NCBI RefSeq assembly: GCF_014646215.1
Contig: NZ_BMNA01000016.1
Coordinates: forward strand, 1 to 64,000
Source: Nakamurella endophytica
GTDB lineage: Bacteria; Actinomycetota; Actinomycetes; Mycobacteriales; Nakamurellaceae
DNA: 64,000 bases
Reading direction: 5' to 3'
Part shown: positions 8,340 through 18,862 of the stretch, piece after piece
Numbering within the stretch: position 1 is the first letter of the stretch
Layout: every line of letters starts with the position of its first letter
Program-made: the position numbers and the translations under genes
Notes under the pieces: model-generated
Seen by the model: only the letters and a program-made list of their open reading frames with translations
What the model was told of the DNA's origin: nothing
Databases searched by the model: none

Positions 8340-9889
8340 CGGTGTTCCTCCAGCGAGTTCGGGTCCGGGATCGGGTTCGGGTTCGGGATTCGGGGCAGCG
8401 CATCGGCCGGGGCCGGGTGCAGGCCGCCGCGGGCCACCAGGCCCAGCGGGACGGGGGTGGCCACCGGCCGGTCGGCACCGGCGGCCAGGTCGGGCTCGGT
8501 GCCCAGCCGGTGGGCGGTGAGACAGCTGGTGGCGTAGCCGCACTCGCGGCCCTGGCACCAGCCCATGCCGGATCGCGAGAGCAGCTTGACGGTGCGGCCG
8601 TCCCGGGCCCCCAGCCGGATGGCGTCGTCGATGTCGGCGACGGTGACCTCCTCGCACCGGCAGACGACGGTGTCCCCGTCCAGCTGGGACAGCCACGCCG
8701 GCGGCACCGGGTAGACCTGGTGCATCGCGGTGGCGAAGCGCCGCAGCCGGTCCCGCCGGGCGCGGGCCCTGGCCACGTCCGCGTGGGAGCGCAGGCCGGC
8801 GGACCGGGCGGCCGCGGCACCGGCCAGCAGGCCCTCGGCGACGGCGAGCTGCGCGCCGCCGACGCCGGTGATCTCGCCGGCGGCGAGCACCCGCGGGTTG
8901 TTGGTCCGCTGCTCGTCGTCCACGGTGACGGCGACGGTCCCGTCCGGGGTGACCCGGACGGCGCAGGCGGCCTGCAGCGGCAGCTCGGACTGGGCGGTGA
9001 ACCCGTAGCCGACGGCGAGGACGTCGACCGGCACGGTGCGGCGGGTGCCGGGCCGCACCCGGCCGCGGGACGAGAGCCGGGCCAGCGTCACCGCGGTCAC
9101 CCGGTCGGTGCCGTGCGCCCGCACCACTACCGAGCGGTGCCGCAGCGGGATGCGGTGGCGGGCGAAGACGGCGGCGTACCCGGCGGCCTCGGCGACCTTG
9201 GTAGGTGCGGCACCCAGCGCGGGCAGCCGCCGCAACCACCCGGCCGGGTGGGCGGCCTCGTGCACGCCGACCACGGTCGCGCCGCGGGCCGCCAGGCCGG
9301 CGGCGACCGGCAGCAGGAAGGGACCGGTGCCGGCGACCAGCACCCGCGGGCCGACGACGACGCCGCTGCCCTTGAGCAGCGCCTGCGCGGCACCGACCGT
9401 CATCACCCCGGGCAGGTCCCACCCGGGGAACGGCAGCTGCCGGTCGTATGCGCCGACGGCGAGCACGAGATGGTTCGCCGCGACCCGGATCTCGGTGGGC
9501 CGGGCGGGATCGGTGCGGTCCACCGCCAGAACCGTGGTGCCGCCGTCGCCTTCGCGGGTCAGCGCCCACACCTGGTGCTGCAGCAGCAGCCGCACCGATC
9601 CGGCCGCCACCGCCCGGTCCAGCCGCGCCGACAGGTCGGCGAAGACCGCGCGGTCGTGGTGCAGGTCGGCGTCCGCCGCCACGCCGGCGGCGCCGTGCCG
9701 CCAGTACTGGCCGCCGATGCGCAGGCCGGCGTCGACCACGGTCACCGCCATGCCGGACTCGGCCGCCGTCACCGCAGCTGCGAGCCCGGCCGGTCCGGCA
9801 CCGACGACGGCCAGTCCGGGACGCGCCTGCGCCGTCACCGCAGCCGTGACCGCGGCGGCCTGCTGGGCACCGTCAGCCGACGAGATCAT
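8336..9889 (-). CDS. D-hydroxyproline dehydrogenase, FAD/NAD large subunit with Cys cluster
   Basis: The 517-residue protein is a HcnB/LhpB-type subunit. It has an N-terminal FAD-binding GAGPAGLAAA (30-39), a second nucleotide-binding VAGTGPFLLP (187-196), and a C-terminal [2Fe-2S] (BFD-like) cluster with C412, C414, C447 and C452. The gene overlaps the upstream small iron-sulfur gene by 17 bases and the downstream deaminase gene by 4. Three-part enzymes of this type oxidise cis-4-hydroxy-D-proline in pseudomonads; the same role is inferred here. The last codons are a GGGTTC/GGGATC hexamer run coding for Pro-Asn repeats. Confidence 0.82.
   Translation of the reverse strand: MISSADGAQQAAAVTAAVTAQARPGLAVVGAGPAGLAAAVTAAESGMAVTVVDAGLRIGGQYWRHGAAGVAADADLHHDRAVFADLSARLDRAVAAGSVRLLLQHQVWALTREGDGGTTVLAVDRTDPARPTEIRVAANHLVLAVGAYDRQLPFPGWDLPGVMTVGAAQALLKGSGVVVGPRVLVAGTGPFLLPVAAGLAARGATVVGVHEAAHPAGWLRRLPALGAAPTKVAEAAGYAAVFARHRIPLRHRSVVVRAHGTDRVTAVTLARLSSRGRVRPGTRRTVPVDVLAVGYGFTAQSELPLQAACAVRVTPDGTVAVTVDDEQRTNNPRVLAAGEITGVGGAQLAVAEGLLAGAAAARSAGLRSHADVARARARRDRLRRFATAMHQVYPVPPAWLSQLDGDTVVCRCEEVTVADIDDAIRLGARDGRTVKLLSRSGMGWCQGRECGYATSCLTAHRLGTEPDLAAGADRPVATPVPLGLVARGGLHPAPADALPRIPNPNPIPDPNSLEEHR
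8355..8393. repeat. Hexanucleotide repeat at the 3' end of the dehydrogenase gene
   Basis: A degenerate six-base repeat (TTCGGG/TCCGGG/ATCGGG, about six units) codes for an Ile/Pro/Asn/Asp-rich tail of the FAD/NAD subunit just before its stop. It resembles other GC-rich microsatellites in this window and may vary in length between strains. Confidence 0.6.
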
Positions 9890-10145
9890 CGCGTCCCGTC
9901 CCTATCTGGGTGCGCACGTCCAGTCCCGGCGCGGCCGGGCGCAGGCAGGCCCGCTGGTCCGGGACACCGTCGACGGTGAGCAGGCAGTCGAAGCACACCC
10001 CGATGCCGCAGAACAGCCCGCGGGGCCGGTCCCGCCGGCGCGTCCGGCGCCAGCTGTACACGCCGGAGGCCAGCAGCGCGGCGCCGACCGTCTGACCCTC
10101 GGTGAAGGGCACCGGGCGGCCGTCGAAGGCGAAGGTCCCGGTCAT
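9873..10145 (-). CDS. Small (2Fe-2S)-binding subunit of D-hydroxyproline dehydrogenase
   Basis: The 90-residue ferredoxin-like protein has the plant-type [2Fe-2S] spacing C46-x4-C51-x2-C54-x12-C67. Proteins of this size are the gamma subunit of HcnA/LhpE-type amine dehydrogenases. It overlaps the upstream DadA-like gene by 4 bases (ATGA) and the downstream FAD/NAD gene by 17 bases, so all three are translationally coupled. It would pass electrons between the two flavin subunits or to the respiratory chain (inference from the family). Confidence 0.82.
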   Translation of the reverse strand: MTGTFAFDGRPVPFTEGQTVGAALLASGVYSWRRTRRRDRPRGLFCGIGVCFDCLLTVDGVPDQRACLRPAAPGLDVRTQIGTGRDDLVG

Positions 10146-11290
10146 GCCGCCACCCCGAGCAGCCGATCCGGCGAGAACGCCGCGGCGTCCACCGATGTCG
10201 GTGCCCCGGTGATCAACTGCGTGACCAGCTCACCGGTCGCCGGGGCCAGGCCGATGCCGGCGCCCTCGTGCCCGCAGGCGTGCAGCAGTCCGCCGATCCG
10301 GCCGTCGAACCCGATGGCGGGCAGGTGGTCCGGGCAGTACGGCCGGAACCCGCCGTACACCCGCAGGAGGTCCACCGACGCCAGCGCCGGGAACAGCGTC
10401 ACCGCATGGCCCGCGAGCCGGCGGACGATCGGCACGGACACCGTCCGGTCGAAGCCGACCCGCTCGCGGCTGGCGCCGATCAGCACCGTGCCGGCCCGGG
10501 TGCCCTCGACGACGCACGAGCTCTCCAACCCCTCGTTGTCGGAGGCGACGTTGGCGACGTAGTCGGCGGAGTAGACCTTGTGGCGAATCGCGCCCTCCGG
10601 CAACGGTGCGGTGACCAGGATGAAGCCGCGGCGCGGCAGGATCGGGACGGGCGCACCGAAGCGGGCGGACAACTCGCCACCCCAGGTGCCGGCGGCGTTC
10701 ACCACCACGTCGGCGGCGACCGTGCCGCCGTCCGTCTCCACCCCGGTGACGGTGCCGCCGTGGGTCCGCAGGCCGGTCACCTCGACCCCGAGCTCGAGGC
10801 GGGCACCGCGCCGGCGGGCGCGCTCGAGCAGCCGCGCCGCCGCGAGCGCCGGCTGCACCTGCATGTCCCCCGGGTACAGGACGCCACCCGGCAGCTCCGG
10901 GGAGATCCACGGCTCGAGCCGGCGCAGGCCGGTCGCGTCCACGGGCTGGCTCTCGACGCCGAGAGTCCGCTGCTCCGCGGCGAACTCGACCAGGGCCGCC
11001 AGCCCGTCCGGAGTGGAGGCGACCACGACGCCACCCTTGCGCTCGAGCTCGAACGTGGCCCCGCCCAGGTCCTCCCCGATCTCCGACCACAGCCGCGACG
11101 AGCGCAGCGCCAGGTCCAGCTCCGGGCCGGCCTCCTTGTCGGACAGCAGGAGGTTTCCCTCCCCGGCCCCGGTGGTCCCGGCGGCGACGGCCCTGCGGTC
11201 GAGCACGGTGACGTCCAGACCGGCGGCGGTGGCGAAGTAGGCGCAGGCGGCGCCGACGACCCCGGCCCCGACGATCGCCACTCGCTGCAC
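10142..11290 (-). CDS. D-hydroxyproline dehydrogenase, DadA-like FAD subunit
   Basis: The 382-residue protein belongs to the DAO/glycine-oxidase family. GAGVVGAACAYF near residues 8-19 is the FAD site, and the C-terminal motif HACGHEGAGIGLAPATG closes the flavin pocket. It is first in the operon and starts with GTG 11290. It should be the substrate-oxidising subunit acting on the D-imino acid made by the epimerase. The gene is divergent from the second racemase-family gene across a 76-base region that holds a short TGT-CAC-ACA repeat. A glycine/sarcosine-type oxidase is the alternative, but the three-gene arrangement favours hydroxyproline. Confidence 0.82.
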   Translation of the reverse strand: MQRVAIVGAGVVGAACAYFATAAGLDVTVLDRRAVAAGTTGAGEGNLLLSDKEAGPELDLALRSSRLWSEIGEDLGGATFELERKGGVVVASTPDGLAALVEFAAEQRTLGVESQPVDATGLRRLEPWISPELPGGVLYPGDMQVQPALAAARLLERARRRGARLELGVEVTGLRTHGGTVTGVETDGGTVAADVVVNAAGTWGGELSARFGAPVPILPRRGFILVTAPLPEGAIRHKVYSADYVANVASDNEGLESSCVVEGTRAGTVLIGASRERVGFDRTVSVPIVRRLAGHAVTLFPALASVDLLRVYGGFRPYCPDHLPAIGFDGRIGGLLHACGHEGAGIGLAPATGELVTQLITGAPTSVDAAAFSPDRLLGVAA

Positions 11291-11295
11291 GCCAG

Positions 11296-11309
11296 TACTA
11301 TGTCACACA
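11296..11309. promoter_or_regulatory. Candidate -10 box overlapping a GntR-like half-palindrome
   Basis: On the plus strand TACTAT at 11296-11301 looks like a -10 hexamer. It overlaps TGT-CAC-ACA at 11301-11309, whose core GT-N3-AC matches the centre of FadR/FCD-type operators. It sits between the two divergent hydroxyproline operons, so binding of the FCD regulator (5628-6434) here would control both. No good -35 was seen. This is a weak prediction. Confidence 0.35.
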
Positions 11310-11366
11310 GCAGTGGGACCGCACCACCACGACATCGCGGCAGCGCGAGCAGCGAGGGGATCCGGG

Positions 11367-12386
11367 ATGAGCTGGCGCACGGTCGACTACCACACCGCCG
11401 GGGAGCCGTTCCGGATCGTCGTCCAGGGTCCCGAGATCGCCGGGGACACCGTGCTCGGCCGCCGCCAGAGCGCCAGGACGGCCGGCGGCGAGGCGGACCG
11501 GGTCCGCGCACTGCTCTGCCGGGAGCCGCGCGGCCACGCCGGGATGTACGGGTGCTACCTCGTGCCGCCGGACCCCGCGCCCGACCCGGCGGTCACCGGG
11601 GTGCTGTTCTGGCACAACGACGGCTTCTCGACGGCCTGTGGCCACGGCACCATCGCCCTGGGCTGCTGGGCGGTCGACGAGGGTCTGGTGCCGGCACCGG
11701 ACGACGGCGCGGTCGACGTCCCGTTGGACGTACCGAGCGGCCGCGTGGTGGCGACCGTGCTGCGGTCCGCCGGCCGGACCACCGCCGTCCGGTTCACCAA
11801 CGTGCCGTCCTTCCCGGTCGCCCGCCGGTTGCCGGCCACGGTCGGCGGCCGCACCGTCGAGGTCGACGTCGCCTGGGGCGGCGCCCTGTACGCCTGCATG
11901 CCGGCCGAGGCCCTCGGGCTATCGGTGACCACCGCGGACCTCTCCCGGCTCGTCGAGGCGGCCCGCGAGGTGCAACGCGTGCTCGACGCGCACCCGGCGT
12001 CCCGGCACCCCACCGACGACCGGCTGTCCGGCATCTACGGGGTGGTGTTCTTCGACGAGCTCGGCGACACCGCGGCCGCCGTCCGCCAGCGCACGGTCAC
12101 CGTGTTCGCGGCGGGGCAGGTGGACCGGTCGCCCTGCGGGTCCGGCACCAGCGCCCGCCTCGCCCTGCTGCACGCCGACGGGCGCGTCGGACCGTCCCGG
12201 CCATTGGAGCACCGGAGCATCGTCGACACGGTCTTCACCGGCCGGGTGCTGGACCGGGACGGCGGCCGGTCCTGGTCCGGTGACCCCGCGGTGGTCACCG
12301 AGGTGGAGGGAATGGCACGCCGCACCGGCGAGCACCGGTTCGTGCTGGACCCCGAGGACGAGCTGCCGCAGGGGTTCCTGCTGTGA
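11367..12386 (+). CDS. Second proline-racemase-family enzyme, probable 3-hydroxyproline enzyme
   Basis: The 339-residue protein is a proline racemase superfamily member, with C91 in ACGHGTIAL and C257 in DRSPCGSGTSA. Its gene overlaps (GTGA) an ornithine-cyclodeaminase-family gene. In known pathways that pairing goes with trans-3-hydroxy-L-proline dehydratase plus pyrroline-2-carboxylate reductase. The classical dehydratase has Thr at the second catalytic position, whereas this protein keeps Cys there, so epimerase or mixed activity is possible. GAGGGG at 11354-11359 supports ATG 11367. The family call is firm; the exact substrate and reaction are open. Confidence 0.72.
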   Translation: MSWRTVDYHTAGEPFRIVVQGPEIAGDTVLGRRQSARTAGGEADRVRALLCREPRGHAGMYGCYLVPPDPAPDPAVTGVLFWHNDGFSTACGHGTIALGCWAVDEGLVPAPDDGAVDVPLDVPSGRVVATVLRSAGRTTAVRFTNVPSFPVARRLPATVGGRTVEVDVAWGGALYACMPAEALGLSVTTADLSRLVEAAREVQRVLDAHPASRHPTDDRLSGIYGVVFFDELGDTAAAVRQRTVTVFAAGQVDRSPCGSGTSARLALLHADGRVGPSRPLEHRSIVDTVFTGRVLDRDGGRSWSGDPAVVTEVEGMARRTGEHRFVLDPEDELPQGFLL

Positions 12387-13339
12387 CCGGCGCCGCGGTG
12401 CCGTCGCTGGACGCCGCCGCCACCGCAGAGCTGCTGCCGTGGCCGGCCGTGCTCGCCGACCTGGAAAGGGCTTCTGGTGACGCCGCCACGACCACGACAC
12501 CTCCGCGGATGGCCGTGCCGGCGCCCGGCGGCGAGTTCCTGGTCATGCCGTCGGTCTCCGACCGCTGGGCCGGCGTGAAGATCTCCGCGGTCGGCGACGG
12601 GCACGATCCGGCGCTGCCGCGGATTCAGAGCACCTACACCGTGTTCGACGCGGTCACGCTGACCCCGCAGGCCCACCTGGACGGCGCTGTGCTCACCCTC
12701 CGCCGGACCGCCGGGCTGTCGGCGCTGGCCGTCCGGTTGCTCGGCGCCCAGAGCGACGGCCGGGTGGTGGTCGTCGGCACCGGCCCGCAGGCGGTCGCCC
12801 ACGCCGAGGCGCTGGCGGCCGCAGGACTGCTCGGGCGGGTGCGGCTGATCGGCCGCCGCCCGGACGCCGCCGCGGCAGCCGCCGAGCAGCTGCGGGACCG
12901 GGGCATCGCCGCCGCGCCCGGTACCCCTGGCGACCTGGCCGACGCGGACGTCGTGGCCTGCTGCACGTCCGCCCGAACGCCGCTGTTCGACTCCGCCGTG
13001 CTGCGCGCCGGGTGCCGGGTCGTCGCGATCGGCTCGCACCGGCCGGCCGAGCGCGAGCTGGACACCGCCCTCCTGGACCGGGCGTTCGTCGTGGTCGAGG
13101 ACCGGGCGACGGCCCGCCGGGAGGCCGGCGACGTCGTACTGGCCGAGACCGAGCTGGGTCGGCCGGTGGTCGACGCCGAGCTGGCCGACCTGGTGGACGG
13201 GCCGCCGCCGGAGCCTGGGCGGACCGCGGTGTTCAAGAGCGTCGGCGCGGGCTGGCAGGACCTGGCGGTGGCCGCGGGGCTGCTGGCTCGGCGTGCCGAC
13301 GCCACCGGACACCGGGCCGCCGACCTGCCGGCGCACTGA
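12383..13339 (+). CDS. Ornithine cyclodeaminase/mu-crystallin family, probable pyrroline-2-carboxylate reductase
   Basis: The 318-residue protein has the family's N-terminal substrate domain (PPRMAVPAPGGEFLVMP, then KISAVGDG) and a Rossmann domain with VVVVGTGPQAVAHAEAL near residue 130. It starts with GTG overlapping the preceding stop. Next to a proline-racemase-family gene, this family usually acts as delta-1-pyrroline-2-carboxylate/piperideine-2-carboxylate reductase, returning dehydrated 3-hydroxyproline to L-proline. Ornithine cyclodeaminase is the alternative; that reaction would also yield proline. Confidence 0.78.
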   Translation: MTGAAVPSLDAAATAELLPWPAVLADLERASGDAATTTTPPRMAVPAPGGEFLVMPSVSDRWAGVKISAVGDGHDPALPRIQSTYTVFDAVTLTPQAHLDGAVLTLRRTAGLSALAVRLLGAQSDGRVVVVGTGPQAVAHAEALAAAGLLGRVRLIGRRPDAAAAAAEQLRDRGIAAAPGTPGDLADADVVACCTSARTPLFDSAVLRAGCRVVAIGSHRPAERELDTALLDRAFVVVEDRATARREAGDVVLAETELGRPVVDAELADLVDGPPPEPGRTAVFKSVGAGWQDLAVAAGLLARRADATGHRAADLPAH

Positions 13340-13393
13340 GCCGCCGGCGCCCGTGGTGCTGCTGCGCCGCTGAGCCGCCGGAGAGCCCGCCAC

Positions 13394-13438
13394 GCCGCCG
13401 GTGCTGCCGGTGCCGCCGGTGCCGCCGGTGCCGCCGGT
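13394..13438. repeat. Five tandem 9-base units (GCCGCCGGT)
   Basis: Five consecutive 9-mers, one of them with a single substitution and one ending the array, lie in the 222-base gap between the OCD-family gene and the TetR gene. No gene is recognised in this gap. The repeat could form structure or vary in length. Confidence 0.7.
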
Positions 13439-13538
13439 GAGGCGCACGGTCCGGAGCCGTCATGCAGTCGCCGCTCCGACTGGCCGGGCGCTGGCGCACC
13501 TCACCGCGACCGACTCCCCAAACCGCCGCGCAAACTTT

Positions 13539-13555
13539 CAGTTCGTGCAAAACTG
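13539..13555. promoter_or_regulatory. Inverted repeat CAGTT-N7-AACTG upstream of TetR gene
   Basis: Five-base arms with a 7-base spacer lie just before the TetR start at 13562, in one of the few AT-richer stretches here. Position and size suit a TetR autoregulatory operator. The arms are short, so chance is possible. Confidence 0.35.
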
Positions 13556-13561
13556 CGTGGC

Positions 13562-15987
<2,426 letters not shown>

Positions 15988-16031
15988 CTCTGCCCGACGA
16001 AGGCCGGGCTCCACCCGTCCAGCACACTCCA

Positions 16032-16064
16032 GGAGCACCGGCAGCCACTCGCTGCCGGTGCTCC
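16032..16064. terminator. Strong stem-loop after the DHA2 exporter gene
   Basis: A perfect 13-base inverted repeat (GGAGCACCGGCAG / CTGCCGGTGCTCC) with a 7-base loop lies 45 bases after the exporter stop. It is a strong intrinsic-type terminator without a U tract, and separates the exporter from the next small gene. Confidence 0.75.
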
Positions 16065-16169
16065 GGTCTGCAGCGGGCAGCACAGCACCGCCCGGGCACG
16101 TGCTCGGCACACCGCGGCGCCTGTCCGGAGGCGGGAACCGCCGCCGGCCGTGCTCCGTCCGAAGAGGTG

Positions 16170-16640
16170 ATGCAGCTCCAGCTCCCCTCCCCCGCCTTCG
16201 ACACGACCCCGCACGAGGACCGGCGGCCGGTCGCACGCTGGCGCCCGCCCCGCCCGATCCCGCCGCTGGCCTCACTGTCGGTCGCGGCCGCCGTGGTCTA
16301 CGTCGGCCTCCTCGCGGTCGTCGGCATCGGCCTGCTGGCGACTCGTGACGAGCTGTCCCGCCGCGGTCAGGAGGCGGCCGACACGGTACTGCTGCTGTCC
16401 GGCGCCACCGCGCTGCTGTACGTGGTGGGCGTCGTGCTGCTGGTCCGGCGCACCAGCCCGGTGCCGCTCATCGTCCTCGGCGTGCTGGATGTCGTCGTCC
16501 GGCTGTGGTCCGCGGACGGGCCGCTGACCGGCCGAGACGTCCTGCTGCTCCTGCTGATCGCCGCCATCCCGGGCCCGCTGCTGTCCCCGTCCGTGCGGGG
16601 CTACTTCGACGGCAGCACCACGGTGGCCGGCCGGTCCTGA
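16170..16640 (+). CDS. Small multi-pass membrane protein of unknown function
   Basis: The 156-residue protein has a Pro/Arg-rich cytoplasmic N-terminus (about 1-33) and three or four hydrophobic segments (about 35-57, 70-90, 94-107, 117-133). No family is recognised. ATG 16170 follows GAAGAGG; GTG 16167 directly before it is equally possible. It stands after a strong terminator and so is probably transcribed alone. Confidence 0.6.
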   Translation: MQLQLPSPAFDTTPHEDRRPVARWRPPRPIPPLASLSVAAAVVYVGLLAVVGIGLLATRDELSRRGQEAADTVLLLSGATALLYVVGVVLLVRRTSPVPLIVLGVLDVVVRLWSADGPLTGRDVLLLLLIAAIPGPLLSPSVRGYFDGSTTVAGRS

Positions 16641-16725
16641 CCCTGCCCGGACGTGCCAGTCAGCTGCAGTCCGGTCGGGTGCCCGGACCCCCGTCGTTGC
16701 CGCTCTGGAGGTCTTCTGCAAGGCT

Positions 16726-16735
16726 AACGATCGTT
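16726..16735. promoter_or_regulatory. Perfect 10-base palindrome AACGATCGTT
   Basis: It lies 35 bases upstream of the GTG start of the secreted DUF4185-like gene. The position suits an operator or a -10 region (TAACGA starts at 16725). No regulator gene adjoins it, so this is only a candidate site. Confidence 0.3.
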
Positions 16736-16770
16736 CCGGACGACAGAGCTGTCCACGGAGAGGGGCGATC

Positions 16771-18006
16771 GTGCGAGGTCTCGGTAGGCGTTGGGTCCGA
16801 CTCGGGACGGCCGCCGGCGCGGCGGTGCTCGCGCTGTCGGCGGTGACGGGCACGGCCGCGGCGCAGGTCCCGACCGGCGCCGGGGCGGCACCGTCCGCGC
16901 ATCGGGGCGGCGGCCACGGCTACGTCGCGACCGAAGCGTGCGTGGGCGGGACGAGCAAACTGCCGGCCCCGACCGTCACCTCCGCGGTGCTCGACACCAG
17001 ATGGACCGACACCTTCCGGCGTTTCGGCGACTCCGGTGGTGGCTGGCCGGACCACGGCGGCTGGGCCGCCTCGGACGGGACCTACTCGACGACGCTGCCC
17101 GGCGGCCGCGTCGCGTGGATGTTCAACGACACCTTCCTGGGTCCGGTCAACCGGGACGAGAGCCTGCCGCGCGATGCAGGTTTCGTGCACAACTCGATCG
17201 CGCTGGCGGGTCGGGACGGGGTGCCGCGGGTCACCGTCACCGGTGGCACCCGGCGCTCGCCGGAATCCCTGGTCGGTGCGACGGTCACGGCGCCGCCGTG
17301 GGATCCCTCGGGGACCAACAGCCGCTGGTACTGGAACGGCGACGGCATCGTCGACGGCGGCAAGCTGCGGATCCTGGAGTACGCGCAGAAGCCGACGGAC
17401 GCCGCGCCGCCGTGGAACTTCCAGTGGACCGACACGATGATCGCGACGTTCTCGCTTCCCGGCCTGAAGTTGGAGAGCGTCACGCCGACGTACGACCAGA
17501 GCAACATCTCCTGGGGTGTCGAGCTCTTCCGGTGCGGCGGCTGGACGTACATCTACGGCATGGAATCCGGCAACATGCACGTGGCCCGGGCCAGGGCCGG
17601 CCACCTCACCGACAATCTGTGGCAGTTCTGGACCGGCTCGGGATGGTCGACCGACCCGACGGCGTCCGCCCCGGTCATCGACAACGTGGGGTCCTCGTAC
17701 GCGGTCACCCCGGTCGGCGGCTCCTTCGTGCTGACCACCAGTGACCACTACCTCGGCGACAAGATCTACACGGCCACCGCTCCCGCACCGACCGGGCCGT
17801 TCACCCACCGCAAGGAGATCTTCACCGCGCCGGAGGCGGGCGGGAACATCTACGCCCCGTACAACATCGCCGCGCACCCGGAGATCAGTGCGCCCGGGCA
17901 CCTTGTGATCTCGTACAACGTGAACAGCCAGAAGATCGACGACCTCTACGCGAACGCGAACAACAACCGGCCGCGCTTCGTCGACCTGACCCTCGGCCGG
18001 TCCTGA
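16771..18006 (+). CDS. Secreted DUF4185/DUF5005-like beta-propeller protein
   Basis: The 411-residue protein has a Sec-type signal peptide: Arg-rich start, a hydrophobic core at about 11-27, and probable cleavage after AAA at 31. The mature part has repeated Trp/Gly-rich strands (for example NSRWYWNGDGIVDG and WTYIYGMESGNMHVARA in part) typical of the DUF4185/DUF5005 extracellular five-bladed-propeller group related to glycosidases. GTG 16771 has GAGAGGGG upstream. It probably binds or cleaves an external carbohydrate. Catalytic residues were not assigned, and the family call rests on pattern memory only. Confidence 0.65.
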   Translation: MRGLGRRWVRLGTAAGAAVLALSAVTGTAAAQVPTGAGAAPSAHRGGGHGYVATEACVGGTSKLPAPTVTSAVLDTRWTDTFRRFGDSGGGWPDHGGWAASDGTYSTTLPGGRVAWMFNDTFLGPVNRDESLPRDAGFVHNSIALAGRDGVPRVTVTGGTRRSPESLVGATVTAPPWDPSGTNSRWYWNGDGIVDGGKLRILEYAQKPTDAAPPWNFQWTDTMIATFSLPGLKLESVTPTYDQSNISWGVELFRCGGWTYIYGMESGNMHVARARAGHLTDNLWQFWTGSGWSTDPTASAPVIDNVGSSYAVTPVGGSFVLTTSDHYLGDKIYTATAPAPTGPFTHRKEIFTAPEAGGNIYAPYNIAAHPEISAPGHLVISYNVNSQKIDDLYANANNNRPRFVDLTLGRS

Positions 18007-18025
18007 CCGCAATTGGCGGACCCGG

Positions 18026-18733
18026 TCACCCGACGCCCGGGTCGACGAGTTCCGGCCGGCCGAACCACGCGCCGCAGTCCCGCAGACCCTCGACCCCTAC
18101 CGCCCAGTCCGGCCGCCGGAAGCGGTCCGGGGTGAGCAGCAGCCGCTGGTCCACCGCCGCGACCCCGGGATGCCGCAGCACGACCCGCGTCCCGTCCGGC
18201 ACGTAGCCCACCTTGGCCGAGACCCGCAGCGACGCGAGGTTGTCGGTGAACGCCCCGCTCTTGGCACGGGTGGCACCCAGGTGATCGAACGCGAATTGGA
18301 CGACGCCATTGCGCATCTCGGTCCCGATGCCGGCGCCCTGGTGCGCCGCGCCGAGCCACGAGCCGGTCGTCACGGACCGGGTGACGGCGAAGTCCCGGGC
18401 CTGCAGCTCCTGGATGCCGACCAGCTCGCCGTCGCGACGCACGGCCAGCGGCAGGGTCCACCGTTCCGGAACCGCCTCGGCGCGGGTCCGCCAGTGGTAG
18501 GCCAGCACGCCGCGGGCGACGTCGTCGGGCGCCCCCACGGTCCACGCGACGAAGAACGGCATCCGGTCCGCCGGGTGCACGCCCGCCAGGGCCAGTGCGA
18601 CGAGCTCGGCCAGGTCGTCGTCGCACACCGGCGCCAGCTCGAGCCGCGGCGTCGTCAGCCGCAGTCCGAGCACCGGCAGGTACCGGTGCAGGGCGGCGCG
18701 GGTGGTCGGGCGGGTATCGGCCGTCGTCTGCAC
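18026..18733 (-). CDS. GNAT family N-acetyltransferase (RimJ/RimL type)
   Basis: The 235-residue protein follows the GNAT pattern: LRLTTPRLELAPVCDDDLAEL as the first strand and helix (about 27-47), VGIQELQARDF as beta-4, and the acetyl-CoA loop in SWLGAAHQGAGIGTEM with the R/Q-x-x-G-x-G/A-type signature. Downstream, LGATRAKSGAFTDNLASLRV is typical of RimJ/RimL acetyltransferases. GTG 18733 is taken because the family strand begins about 25 residues later; the open frame runs on upstream without conservation. It is convergent with the secreted-protein gene and divergent from the quinone reductase. The substrate is unknown. Confidence 0.85.
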   Translation of the reverse strand: MQTTADTRPTTRAALHRYLPVLGLRLTTPRLELAPVCDDDLAELVALALAGVHPADRMPFFVAWTVGAPDDVARGVLAYHWRTRAEAVPERWTLPLAVRRDGELVGIQELQARDFAVTRSVTTGSWLGAAHQGAGIGTEMRNGVVQFAFDHLGATRAKSGAFTDNLASLRVSAKVGYVPDGTRVVLRHPGVAAVDQRLLLTPDRFRRPDWAVGVEGLRDCGAWFGRPELVDPGVG

Positions 18734-18862
18734 GGCGCCAGCGTCGCAGCGCCCGGCCGCCGACCGCCACCGGATTGCCACCGTGCGGCACCCGAGCGGC
18801 ACCAGGCGAGCACGGAACCGGCACATCGGGGCATCACCGGGCGTGGCTCTACCCTCGGTCGC

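Noticed and set aside
11301..11307. Second TGTCACA, possible ECF41 -35 box in the hydroxyproline divergon
   Set aside because: The four bases after a 16-base spacer are CCAC, not CGTC, and no ECF41 gene adjoins it.
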